This document shows, one piece after another, positions 1-7,666 of a stretch of DNA of 64,000 nucleotides. Source of the stretch: JAGWRI01 sp035700805 (lineage in GTDB: Bacteria > Gemmatimonadota > Gemmatimonadetes > Gemmatimonadales > Gemmatimonadaceae); the NCBI GenBank assembly GCA_035700805.1, contig DASSOG010000053.1:8117-72116 (forward strand). Direction: 5' to 3'. The notes under the pieces were generated by a model, which was given only the letters and a program-made list of their open reading frames with translations, ran no database searches and was not told where the DNA came from. Position 1 is the first letter of the stretch. The number at the start of each line of letters is the position of its first letter. The position numbers and the translations under genes were made by a program.

Positions 1-265
1 TCCCGGCCTCGCTCGCGAGGTACCCGGTGACCTCGAACCGTCCCGCCGCCTCGAAGGCCGACACCAGCGCCCGGCTCTGCATCGAGTTGTCCTGATCCAG
101 CACGGCAAGCGGGACGTCGCGCAGGTCGAAGCTGATGATGTAGCCGAAGAACACGATCATCGCGGCGGGCACCACGAAGGCCATCGCAAGGCTGCGACGA
201 TCGCGACGCAACTGGAGCATCTCCTTGCGGGCGATTGCGAGCAGGCGCTGCAGGCTGAAGCGCAC
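1..265 (-). CDS. ABC-2 type exporter permease (N-terminal part, cut by window edge)
   Basis: Only the first 88 codons are in the window; the gene runs off the left edge. The GTG at 265-263 lies 3 nt after the TGA of the upstream ATPase gene. The visible protein has a basic N-terminus ending in KEMLQLRRDRR, then a hydrophobic helix (about residues 27-46), then an extracytoplasmic stretch of the type LAVLDQDNS that is typical of ABC-2 exporter permeases (YbhS/YbhR, YhhJ). It is the membrane partner of the two ATPases encoded just upstream. In the E. coli ybhGFSR operon two permeases follow the ATPase, so a second one may lie beyond the edge. Family assignment is strong; the substrate is unknown. 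Confidence 0.85.
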   Translation of the reverse strand, partial: MRFSLQRLLAIARKEMLQLRRDRRSLAMAFVVPAAMIVFFGYIISFDLRDVPLAVLDQDNSMQSRALVSAFEAAGRFEVTGYLASEAG

Positions 266-268
266 GCG

Positions 269-1285
269 TCAGCCCTCCACCGAGCCGCCGGCAGCGCGCA
301 CCAGCGAGACGAAGACGTCTTCCAGGGACGGGGGCACGGCGATCATGCGCGAGCAGCGCAGGCCGGACTGCTCCAGGAGGCGCGGTACGTCGCGTCGTGC
401 CTCGGCTTCATCCTTCACCACGATATGCACCGCGCGGCCGAACATTCCGGCCTCGAGCACGCCGGGCGCCTGCTGCAGCGCCTGCACGACGGCTGGACCG
501 TCGTCCACGATCAGCTCCAGGATCGGCTCGCGCATGGCCTGGCGCAGCGCGGCCGGGCGATCGAGCGCGATGAGCCGCCCCCGATTCATCAGTGCCAGCC
601 GGTGGCAGTACTCGGCCTCTTCCATGTAGTGCGTGCTGACGAAGATGGTGGTGCCGCGTTCCGCCAGGTCATATATGAGGTCCCAGAAGCTGCGGCGCGA
701 AATGGGGTCCACGCCGGAGGTGGGTTCGTCCAGGAACAGGATGGGCGGTTCGTGCAGCACGGCGCAGCCCAGGGCCAGTCGCTGCTTCCAGCCCAGCGGC
801 AGCTCGGCGGTGATGTGCTGACGCTTGTCGGTGAGGCCGGCCATGCGCAGTACCCACGCCCGGCGTTCTTCGAGGCGGGACCCGGTCACCTCGTAGAGGC
901 CGGCAAAGAACTCGATGTTCTCGTCCACGGTCAGGTCGCCGTAGAGCGAGAACAGTTGCGACATGTAGCCAATGCGCCGCTTGATCTGTTCAGCGTCGGT
1001 TCGCAGGTCGAAGCCGGCCACGCGTCCCTCGCCGGCGCTCGGAGCCAGCAACCCGGTCAACATCTTGATGGTAGTGGTCTTGCCGGCGCCGTTGGGGCCA
1101 AGGAAACCGAAGATCTCGCCCGTGGGCACCTGGAACGAGACCTGGTCCACCGCCGTGAATTCGCCGAAGGTGCGCGTCAGGCCGTGGACATCCACGGCAA
1201 GGCCGGCGCCCGTGTCACCACGTGAAGGCAGCGCCTGCGCGGCAAGACGACTATTACGATTGGTGAATTCTGTTGGTGGGGTCAC
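269..1285 (-). CDS. ABC exporter ATPase, second of a pair (YbhF C-terminal-half-like)
   Basis: 338-residue ATPase with one nucleotide-binding domain. The GTG at 1285 overlaps the stop of the preceding ATPase (GTGA), which fixes the start; longer readings upstream are shadow sequence. Walker A GPNGAGKT is at residues 63-70, Walker B ILFLDEP at about 182-188 and the H-loop histidine at 219 (STHYMEEAE). The signature motif is not LSGGQ but LPLGWKQ (162-168), as I recall for the second half of E. coli YbhF. The C-terminal roughly 90 residues form the extra domain seen in drug and polysaccharide exporters. It probably pairs with the product of 1282-2232, whose signature is canonical. See the finding on asymmetric ATP sites. 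Confidence 0.9.
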   Translation of the reverse strand: MTPPTEFTNRNSRLAAQALPSRGDTGAGLAVDVHGLTRTFGEFTAVDQVSFQVPTGEIFGFLGPNGAGKTTTIKMLTGLLAPSAGEGRVAGFDLRTDAEQIKRRIGYMSQLFSLYGDLTVDENIEFFAGLYEVTGSRLEERRAWVLRMAGLTDKRQHITAELPLGWKQRLALGCAVLHEPPILFLDEPTSGVDPISRRSFWDLIYDLAERGTTIFVSTHYMEEAEYCHRLALMNRGRLIALDRPAALRQAMREPILELIVDDGPAVVQALQQAPGVLEAGMFGRAVHIVVKDEAEARRDVPRLLEQSGLRCSRMIAVPPSLEDVFVSLVRAAGGSVEG

Positions 1286-2232
1286 GCCGGCACCGCGTCC
1301 GTTGGCGTTTCCGATACGCGCTGGATGAAGACATCCTCCAGCGACGGCTCCAGGTCCTGGACGTCGTGCACTTCGATACCGCCGGCAGCCAGCTGGGACG
1401 CCACGCCAGGCCAGTCGCGCGCCCTGTCCTCCAGCGACAGGTGGATGCTGTCGCCGAAGAGGGCTGCGTGGTGGACCGCGGGCATCCCGCGCAGCACCTG
1501 AACGGCCTTCCGCGCGTCGGACGTCCCGAATTCGAGCATGTGGCTCGCCAGCGCCTGCTGGAGAGCCGCGGGTGCGTCGAGCGCGACAATGCGGCCGTGG
1601 TCCAGCAGTGCTACATGATCGCACCGCTCCGCCTCATCCATGTACGCCGTGGATACGAGAACCGTCACGCCCTGCGCCACCATTTCGTGGAGAATGAGCC
1701 AGAGATCGCGGCGTGAGATGGGGTCCACGCCAAAGGTCGGTTCATCCAGCAGCAGGATCTCGGGCTGGTGAATCAGCGCGCAGCACAGCCCGAGCTTCTG
1801 CTTCATGCCACCGGAGAGCTGGCCCGCGAGTCGGCCCTCAAAACCGCCAAGGCCGGAAAATTCATACAGGCGCCTTAATCGAACCGCGCGCTCACCAGTG
1901 GGCACTCGATACAGGTCCGCATAGAAATCAATGTTCTCGCGCACCGTGAGGTCGGTGTACAAACCAAATCGCTGCGACATATACGCGATGTGGTGCTTCA
2001 CTCCCTCGGGATCGCGCGCCACGCTCACGCCGCGCAGGGTCGCATCGCCGCCGGACGGACGGAGCACGCCGGCCAGCATGCGCAGCGTGGTGGTCTTGCC
2101 GGCCCCATCGGGACCGACCAGTCCGAAGAGCTCTCCGCGGCCAACGTCGAAGGACAGGCCGTCCACCGCCACCACGCTCCCGAATGTCCGGCGGAGATCG
2201 TGCAGCGAGATGGCCGGCGGCTCGGCGGTCAC
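1282..2232 (-). CDS. ABC exporter ATPase, first of a pair (YbhF N-terminal-half-like)
   Basis: 316-residue ATPase energising an ABC-2 exporter. Walker A GPDGAGKT is at residues 40-47, the canonical signature LSGGMKQ at 139-145 and Walker B ILLLDEP at 159-165. The H-loop reads STAYMDEAE, so the usual histidine is alanine (residue 196). The ATG overlaps the stop of the HlyD-like gene by 4 bp and its own stop overlaps the GTG of the next ATPase. In E. coli the two equivalents are fused as YbhF; here they are separate genes. Missing H-loop here and degenerate signature in the partner are complementary defects, suggesting an obligate heterodimer. Confidence 0.92.
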   Translation of the reverse strand: MTAEPPAISLHDLRRTFGSVVAVDGLSFDVGRGELFGLVGPDGAGKTTTLRMLAGVLRPSGGDATLRGVSVARDPEGVKHHIAYMSQRFGLYTDLTVRENIDFYADLYRVPTGERAVRLRRLYEFSGLGGFEGRLAGQLSGGMKQKLGLCCALIHQPEILLLDEPTFGVDPISRRDLWLILHEMVAQGVTVLVSTAYMDEAERCDHVALLDHGRIVALDAPAALQQALASHMLEFGTSDARKAVQVLRGMPAVHHAALFGDSIHLSLEDRARDWPGVASQLAAGGIEVHDVQDLEPSLEDVFIQRVSETPTDAVPA

Positions 2233-3221
2233 TGGCCGTTGCCCCCGAGCTTCACATCCGCTGGCATGCCAGGCTTGAGGTTGTTTCCCGAGTCTCCAGT
2301 GATGCGCACTTTCACGGCGTACACCAGGGTCACGCGCTCCTCGGTGGTCTGGACGTTGCGCGGCGTGAACTCCGCCTGGCTGGCGATGTACGACACGGTG
2401 CCGGGGTAGCTGCTGTCGGGATATGTGTCCGTGCTGATCGACGCGCGCTGGCCCAGCTTCACCGCGCCAATGCGATCCTCGCGCACGTAGATCCGCACCC
2501 AGCGGTCGCTGAGCTGCATGAGCGTCACCACCGGCATTCCGGCGCTTACGGTCTCCCCCGGCTCGCGATCACGTACCGCTACTACTCCGTCAAACGGTGC
2601 GACGATCACGCCATTGTCCATGCTGGCGGCTGCCTGATTCAGCGCCGCCTGGGCCTGCTGCACCACGGCGCGCTGGGCATCGATGCGTTCGGTACGGGGG
2701 CCGGCCTGCACCAGCCGCAACTGCTCTTCCGCATGCGTCTTTGCGCCATGCGCGACGTCGAGTGCCAGGCGGGCCTTGTCCAGCGTCTCGCGCGAGACCG
2801 CGCCGCCATCAAACAGTTTCGTGACACGGTCCAGGTCGCGCTGTGCGTTTGTCAGGCGCGCGGCGGCGGTGCTGTCGGCCACGCGGGCCTGCGCCAGCTC
2901 CTCCGGACGGGCACCGCGTTGCAACTCGGCCAGCCCCGCGCGCGCCGCCGCGAGCGCGGCGGTCGCCTGCGCCCGCCGAGCCGCCAGCTCGGTCCGGTCC
3001 AGCAGCGCGAGCGTGTCGCCGGCCTTCACGCGGTCGCCCTCGTGTGGCAGCACGGTGGCAATGCGCCCCGGCACCGCAAAGCCGAGGTCCGCGTCGGTGG
3101 CTTCCACCGTGCCGGACCACATGGTATTGGCCGCCGATGCATTGCGCGCGGCAAGGAACCAACTGGCGGCGCCGACGATGGCCAGCACGCCGATGATCGG
3201 GAGCACACGGGACTTGTTCAT
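2229..3221 (-). CDS. HlyD/YbhG-family membrane-fusion (periplasmic adaptor) protein
   Basis: 330-residue adaptor expected to bridge the inner-membrane ABC exporter and the outer-membrane channel encoded next to it. Residues 8-28 form a single N-terminal membrane anchor. After it come a lipoyl-like half (GRIATVLPHEGDRVKAGD), a long Ala/Gln/Glu-rich coiled coil (about 75-185) and the second lipoyl half followed by the beta-barrel (VAPFDGVV, GETVSAGMPV). The C-terminus has the adaptor-typical LKPGMPADV. The length matches YbhG. Overlaps of 4 bp with both neighbours indicate translational coupling in the TetR-TolC-HlyD-ABC-ABC-permease operon. Confidence 0.93.
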   Translation of the reverse strand: MNKSRVLPIIGVLAIVGAASWFLAARNASAANTMWSGTVEATDADLGFAVPGRIATVLPHEGDRVKAGDTLALLDRTELAARRAQATAALAAARAGLAELQRGARPEELAQARVADSTAAARLTNAQRDLDRVTKLFDGGAVSRETLDKARLALDVAHGAKTHAEEQLRLVQAGPRTERIDAQRAVVQQAQAALNQAAASMDNGVIVAPFDGVVAVRDREPGETVSAGMPVVTLMQLSDRWVRIYVREDRIGAVKLGQRASISTDTYPDSSYPGTVSYIASQAEFTPRNVQTTEERVTLVYAVKVRITGDSGNNLKPGMPADVKLGGNGQ

Positions 3222-4558
3222 GGGTTCGGCCCAAGGTTGTGAGCGAGCCAGTCAACCGACAGCTCGCCAAGAATGCGAGCGAGGTCCACGCGGGCCGCGA
3301 CTTCGGCGTACTCCGCCTGGGATTGCGCGACGTGCGCGGCCATCAGCTTGGCTTGCGCGTCGAGGTAGTCCGTCTGCACCACGGTGCCGACGTTGAGCGC
3401 CAGGTCCTGGATGCGCGCCACTTCTTCTGAGGCCGCAGTGGCACTGCGCAGGGCCGACACGCGTGCCCGCGCATCCCGGAGCGCGGCGGTCGCCTGGTCC
3501 AACTGCTGTTCCACGGTCATGCGGGCGGCGCGCACCTGCTGGGCAGCGGCGTGCTGACTGGCCTCGGCGCTGCGGACGGCGTTTCCGCGTCCCCCGCCGG
3601 TATACAGGGGATAGGCCAGTGCCACTCCCACCTGCCACTCGGCGCCGTAGTTGCCCAGGCTGGAGCCGCGATCGATGTAGCCGCCTTGCAGTTGCACCGA
3701 CGGGAGCCAGGTGGCGCGCGCCGCGTCCACGCCGAACTTGGCGGCCTGGGCGCGCTGCTCCACCTGACGAAGCTCGCTGCTGGCGTCCATTGCCTGCGCG
3801 GTCAGGGCGTCGGGGGCCAGGCCAGTGGAATCGAAGGTCGCCGCGGCCGGCGTCAGGGCGACGGCCGGCACCCCTGCCTGGAGGATGTCGGCCATTGGAG
3901 TATCCGTAAGGCGTGCCAGGCGTCGTTCGGCGAGTTCGAGCTGGGAGGCCGCGCTGATGCGGTCGGCACGGGCGCGCTGCACGGCAGCGGACATGCGAAG
4001 GACGTCCACGTGAGCGGCCTTGCCCTGCGCCTCCAGTTGTCCGGTCCGGTCGGCCGCCGACTGCAGGGCCTTCAGGAGCTGGTCCTGCGCCGTCAGTTCC
4101 AGTTGCGCCACACAGACGGCCAGATAGGCGTGCACCGTGGAGGCGATCAGGTCCTGCTCGCTTGCCGCGACAGCGTCCCCAGCCGCGCGCTGGAGCGCGC
4201 GCGTGGCATTCACCTGTGCAGTGCGTCGGCCAAAGTCGAGCACCGTCCAGTTCATGGCGATGCCCGCCTGGTACAGGGTGCGGTCGAACAGCGGCGGATT
4301 GTTGAAGTCGAGCCCGTGCAGCGGCGCGACGACCATCGGCTGGTCGAACTGGTTGAATGCACCCTGGACGCTGAGCGAGGGCAGGCGATGCGCGCGGGCC
4401 TGGTTCAAGTCGGCGAGGGCGCGGTCGTTGAGGGCTCGTGCGGAGGCGACGGACGGATGCGTGTTGAGCGCGCGCGTCACGAACGCCGTGAGCGTGAGGG
4501 AGGTTGAGTCCTGCGCCGGCACCTGCATGGCGACGGCGAGCAAGAGGGCAGTGATCAT
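3218..4558 (-). CDS. TolC-family outer-membrane efflux protein
   Basis: 446-residue outer-membrane factor. A short hydrophobic N-terminus ending near AVAMQVPAQ acts as the signal peptide. The rest is two repeated alpha-helical halves rich in Ala, Gln, Arg and Leu with interspersed beta segments (for example VGVALAYPLYTGGGRGNAV), the pattern of OEP-domain proteins. It should form the outer-membrane exit duct for the HlyD/ABC exporter downstream. It overlaps the TetR gene and the adaptor gene by 4 bp each. Having the channel inside the operon suggests a dedicated tripartite pump rather than a shared TolC. Confidence 0.92.
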   Translation of the reverse strand: MITALLLAVAMQVPAQDSTSLTLTAFVTRALNTHPSVASARALNDRALADLNQARAHRLPSLSVQGAFNQFDQPMVVAPLHGLDFNNPPLFDRTLYQAGIAMNWTVLDFGRRTAQVNATRALQRAAGDAVAASEQDLIASTVHAYLAVCVAQLELTAQDQLLKALQSAADRTGQLEAQGKAAHVDVLRMSAAVQRARADRISAASQLELAERRLARLTDTPMADILQAGVPAVALTPAAATFDSTGLAPDALTAQAMDASSELRQVEQRAQAAKFGVDAARATWLPSVQLQGGYIDRGSSLGNYGAEWQVGVALAYPLYTGGGRGNAVRSAEASQHAAAQQVRAARMTVEQQLDQATAALRDARARVSALRSATAASEEVARIQDLALNVGTVVQTDYLDAQAKLMAAHVAQSQAEYAEVAARVDLARILGELSVDWLAHNLGPNP

Positions 4559-5175
4559 GGGCCGACCTCCGGGGTGCGGGCAATGGAGCGAAGCACGCCC
4601 TCCACCACGTGATCCGTGATCCGCGCCTCCTGGTCTGGAGCACCGGGATCGATGTTGACGGCGGTCTGGATGATCCGGCGTGCCGCGCGCACGAAGAAGG
4701 GCTGCGACATCACGGTCATGGCGAGCAGCCGCGGGTCGCCCTGGCGGAAGCTGCCGTCCCGCTGACCCGCGGCGAGGATGGTGGTCAGTGCGCTGAGGTT
4801 CTGGCGCAGGAGCTTGGCGATGGGTGGCGGGAGTGGGCGGTCGTCGGCGATTTCGCGGAGCAGGATGACGGGGGCGCCCGGGTTCTCCAGGAGGTGTGCC
4901 ATGATGCCCCGGACGATTGCCTCAACCTGCTGGACGGGTGGCTGTCCGGAATTGGCGATGGCTGCGACCAGGGTGCCAAGCGGGCCGGCCATCGATTCGA
5001 TGGCGGCGTGGTACAGCGCCTGTTTGGAGCCGAAGTGGTAGGAGACTGCGCCGAGGTTCACGTGGGCGGCGGCGGTGATTTCCCGGACGGAGACCGCATC
5101 GTAGCCCTTTTGGGTGAAGAGCCTGGAGGCGGTTCGCAGGAGTCGGCCGTGAGTGTCGTCGGTGGATGAAGTCAT
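4555..5175 (-). CDS. TetR/AcrR-family regulator of the exporter operon (CecR-like)
   Basis: 206-residue one-component regulator. The N-terminal helix-turn-helix spans about residues 10-55 (VSVREITAAAHVNLGAVSYHFGSK). The remaining alpha-helical ligand-binding domain resembles the CecR (YbiH) type that governs ybhGFSR in E. coli. It is the first gene of the exporter operon, and tandem palindromes overlap and follow its start codon upstream, so autorepression of the whole operon is likely. The ATG at 5175 is itself part of the first palindrome. The inducer is not predictable from sequence. Confidence 0.93.
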   Translation of the reverse strand: MTSSTDDTHGRLLRTASRLFTQKGYDAVSVREITAAAHVNLGAVSYHFGSKQALYHAAIESMAGPLGTLVAAIANSGQPPVQQVEAIVRGIMAHLLENPGAPVILLREIADDRPLPPPIAKLLRQNLSALTTILAAGQRDGSFRQGDPRLLAMTVMSQPFFVRAARRIIQTAVNIDPGAPDQEARITDHVVEGVLRSIARTPEVGP

Positions 5176-5203
5176 ACGTCCGTATGACTAATACGTACGT
5201 ATG
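5173..5203. promoter_or_regulatory. Tandem TetR-type operators overlapping the tetR start
   Basis: Two near-identical palindromes: CATACGTCCGTATG at 5173-5186 (the first includes the tetR start codon) and AATACGTACGTATG at 5190-5203, whose core ATACGTACGTAT is a perfect palindrome. They are 17 bp apart centre to centre. The location at the head of a TetR-led operon makes them strong candidates for the repressor's own operators. The core is AT-rich and unlike the surrounding coding DNA. Confidence 0.75.
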
Positions 5204-5221
5204 AAATAATCAAGAGACGAG

Positions 5222-5268
5222 AAATCGGGCCGGGATGCCCGCATATTTTGGCCAATCCCGACCCGATT
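5222..5268 (-). terminator. Long hairpin after the hsp20 gene, probable terminator
   Basis: The arms at 5222-5235 (AAATCGGGCCGGGA) and 5255-5268 (TCCCGACCCGATTT) pair over 14 bp with one mismatch around a 19-nt loop. It lies between the end of the hsp20 gene (5317) and the tetR operators, so it probably insulates the exporter promoter from hsp20 read-through. The downstream side on the minus strand has only a short TTTC run, so it is not a textbook U-tract terminator. Confidence 0.5.
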
Positions 5269-5316
5269 TTCAGGCTCGACCGGGTGACGCCAGCACCCAG
5301 CCGAATGGCTGGCCCG

Positions 5317-5775
5317 TCAGGCCGCAGCCACTTCCGTGTGGACCTCGATCTTCCGCGGCTGAGCGGCCTGCGCCTTCGGAATCCTGATCTCCAGGACGCC
5401 GTTCACCGAGCTGGCACTGATGTGCTCGCCGTCAACGAACTCCGGCATGCGGATGGAGCGCTCGAAACTGCCGGTGACCCGCTCGTTGGCGTACACGCGC
5501 AGCTCGTTGTCCTTGGCCGACTCCAGCGTGGAGGTCTTGCTGCCACGCACGGTCAGCACGTTCTGCTCGAACGAGACTTCCACGTCCTTGGGCGCTACGC
5601 CAGGCAGCTCAATGGTCACCAGGTACGCGTCCTTGGACTCCGTGACGTCGAGCGCCGGCATCCAGACTCGGCCGGTCGGCATGTCCCACGCCGAGAAGAA
5701 CTCGCGATCGAGCGCACGGTTGAGCGACTGCATGCGGTCCAGCGAAGTGGAGAGGGGACGAGTGGCGATCATCAT
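5317..5775 (-). CDS. Small heat-shock protein, Hsp20/alpha-crystallin family
   Basis: 152-residue ATP-independent holdase chaperone. The start is the first of two adjacent ATG codons at 5775, preceded by GGAGGA at 5781-5786 with ideal spacing; longer upstream reading is not supported. The alpha-crystallin domain covers about residues 38-140: PALDVTESKDAYLVTIELPG, then GVAPKDVEVSF, then the late VNGVLEIRIPK strand that carries the family's G-V-L signature. The C-terminal tail is short and Ala-rich and lacks a clear I-x-I motif beyond IRIPK. It is a single-gene unit between the exporter operon and msrP. I saw no CIRCE element upstream. Confidence 0.93.
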   Translation of the reverse strand: MMIATRPLSTSLDRMQSLNRALDREFFSAWDMPTGRVWMPALDVTESKDAYLVTIELPGVAPKDVEVSFEQNVLTVRGSKTSTLESAKDNELRVYANERVTGSFERSIRMPEFVDGEHISASSVNGVLEIRIPKAQAAQPRKIEVHTEVAAA

Positions 5776-6077
5776 GGTGTTCCTCCAGAGTCTTCCTCGA
5801 TTGAAGTTGAAGTGTCCCGGGGCCGCCATGAGCGACGGTCCGCGGCTCGCCCGCCAGATGGTGCAGGGGACATGCCGCGCCCAAACGGCCAGAGTGGCAC
5901 CGAGCCCGGATCGCCGTTGTCTCACTCGGCAGGCTGCTTGCCCGTCCTCTGTCAAAAGTGCGGAGCCACCGCGGGGGCAGGGTTCAAGGGCGAGAGTGTG
6001 GCGGCCCTGGAATGGACCAATCGCGGCCTGGATCGGTATCTTGCGGTAGCGATCCGACTCCACTGCGAGGCGCCCTG
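5776..6077. other. Divergent intergenic region hsp20/msrP
   Basis: 302 bp between divergently transcribed hsp20 and msrP. It contains the hsp20 Shine-Dalgarno (5781-5786) and must carry both promoters. I see no CIRCE-type inverted repeat, no ROSE-like thermometer I can defend, and no small ORF with a convincing ribosome site. The open frames across it are extensions of flanking genes. Confidence 0.5.
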
Positions 6078-7004
6078 ATGCACATCCGCCAGCCCGACGA
6101 CATCCCGTCTTCCGAGATCACCCCCGAGCGCGACTACCTGAATCGTCGCTCGTTCCTGAAGGTTGCCGGCGGCGTGGGGGTGCTGGCGGCGGGCGGGGCG
6201 CTGGTGCCGCGGCTGCTCCGCGGTGCGGGCGGCCCGGACACGCCGCCCCCGGACAAGCTCAATACCTGGGACCAGATCACGTCGTATAACAACTTCTACG
6301 AGTTTGGCACCGATAAGTCCGACCCCAAGGCCAACGCGCAGGATTTCCGGACTGCGCCCTGGTCCGTGGAGGTAAGCGGCCTGTGCCGGAAGCCGGGCCA
6401 TCTCGCGCTGGGCGACCTGCTGAAGCCGGCGACGCATGTCGATCGGGTCTACCGGATGCGCTGCGTAGAGGCGTGGTCCATGGTCATTCCATGGAATGGT
6501 TATGTGCTGGGTGAGGTCCTGAAGCAGTTTGAGCCGGAGCCCGGAGCCAAGTACGTGAAGTTCACGACGCTCTATGACCCGAAGCAGATGCCGGGTCAGC
6601 GCCGGTCCGTGCTGGAGTGGCCTTATGTAGAAGGCTTGCGCATGGACGAAGCCATGCATCCGCTGACGCTCCTGGTCACCGGCATCTACGGCAAGCCGTT
6701 GCCCAACCAGGACGGCGCGCCCGTGCGTCTGGTGATCCCGTGGAAATACGGATTCAAGGGCATCAAGTCCATCGTGAAGATCGAGTTCGTGGCGCAGATG
6801 CCGATGACCACCTGGGCGCTGGCCGCGCCCAGCGAGTACGGCTTTTACGCCAACGTGAACCCGCAGGTGGATCACCCGCGGTGGACGCAATCCGTGGAGC
6901 GGCGGATCGGCGAGTTCCGCCGGCGTCCGACGCTGATGTTCAACGGCTACGGCGACCAGGTGGCGTCCATGTATGCCGGGATGGACTTGAGGAAGTACTT
7001 CTGA
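6078..7004 (+). CDS. msrP: Protein-methionine-sulfoxide reductase, molybdopterin catalytic subunit MsrP
   Basis: 308-residue periplasmic molybdoenzyme that, with MsrQ, reduces methionine sulfoxide in envelope proteins. A Tat signal is present (NRRSFLKVAGG, residues 22-32) with a hydrophobic stretch to about residue 45. The molybdenum-ligating cysteine is C129 in RMRCVEAWSMVIPW. Downstream motifs such as LVIPWKYGFKGIKSI are typical of the sulfite-oxidase fold of YedY. Length matches the family. The ATG at 6078 is chosen because it places the twin arginines about 22 residues in. msrQ follows directly with overlapping codons. Confidence 0.95.
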   Translation: MHIRQPDDIPSSEITPERDYLNRRSFLKVAGGVGVLAAGGALVPRLLRGAGGPDTPPPDKLNTWDQITSYNNFYEFGTDKSDPKANAQDFRTAPWSVEVSGLCRKPGHLALGDLLKPATHVDRVYRMRCVEAWSMVIPWNGYVLGEVLKQFEPEPGAKYVKFTTLYDPKQMPGQRRSVLEWPYVEGLRMDEAMHPLTLLVTGIYGKPLPNQDGAPVRLVIPWKYGFKGIKSIVKIEFVAQMPMTTWALAAPSEYGFYANVNPQVDHPRWTQSVERRIGEFRRRPTLMFNGYGDQVASMYAGMDLRKYF

Positions 7005-7666
7005 CCCTGTCCCAGACGCTCGCGCGCCAGCGCTGGCTCAAGCCGGTGGTATTCGCGGCCTGCCTGCTGCCGGCCGCCGACCTCGCGTGGCGTGCCGTCC
7101 ACCCCGAAGGGCTGGGCGTCAACCCGATTGAAGAAGCCGAAATCTTCACGGGCCTCTGGACGCTGCGCTTCCTGGCCATCACGCTGGCGGTGACGCCGGC
7201 GCGGCAGCTCTTTCGCCTGGGATTCCTGGCCCGGTACCGCCGCATGTTCGGGCTATTCACGTTTTTCTATGCGTGTGTTCACCTGTCCATGTGGGTGGGA
7301 GTGGACTGGTTCTTTGCCTGGGGGCTGATGGGCGGCGAGATCGTGAAGCACAAATACATCCTGGTGGGCATGGCCAGCTTCCTCCTGCTGTTGCCACTGG
7401 CGCTTACGTCCACCAACCGAGCCATGCGCTGGCTCGGGGGGCGGCGGTGGCGTCGGCTGCATCAGGCGGTCTATCTCGTCGCCATCGGGGGCACGGTCCA
7501 CTACCTTTGGGCGGTGAAGAAGGACACCTTCTTCCCGCTCGTGTACCTGGCCGTGTTTGTCGCTTTGCTGGCCTACCGCGTGGTGGCCCGCTGGACCGCA
7601 CGGCGCGCCCCTTCTGCCACCCCGAGCTCCCGTGCCGCCGAGTCCGCCCTCCAGCGCAGCGCCTAG
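7001..7666 (+). CDS. msrQ: Heme-binding membrane subunit MsrQ (probable CTG start)
   Basis: About 221 residues with six predicted membrane helices. It passes electrons from the quinone or flavin pool to MsrP. Family features: GLGVNPIEEAEIFTG after the first helix, HLSMWV and the late HYLWAVKKD (heme-ligand histidines), and LTSTNRAMRWLG. No ATG, GTG or TTG lies in frame at the right place. The CTG at 7001 overlaps the msrP stop (CTGA) and gives the expected N-terminal length; CTG 7007 is an alternative, and the first GTG (7046) would cut into helix one. Function is certain, the start is not. Confidence 0.88.
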   Translation: MTLSQTLARQRWLKPVVFAACLLPAADLAWRAVHPEGLGVNPIEEAEIFTGLWTLRFLAITLAVTPARQLFRLGFLARYRRMFGLFTFFYACVHLSMWVGVDWFFAWGLMGGEIVKHKYILVGMASFLLLLPLALTSTNRAMRWLGGRRWRRLHQAVYLVAIGGTVHYLWAVKKDTFFPLVYLAVFVALLAYRVVARWTARRAPSATPSSRAAESALQRSA

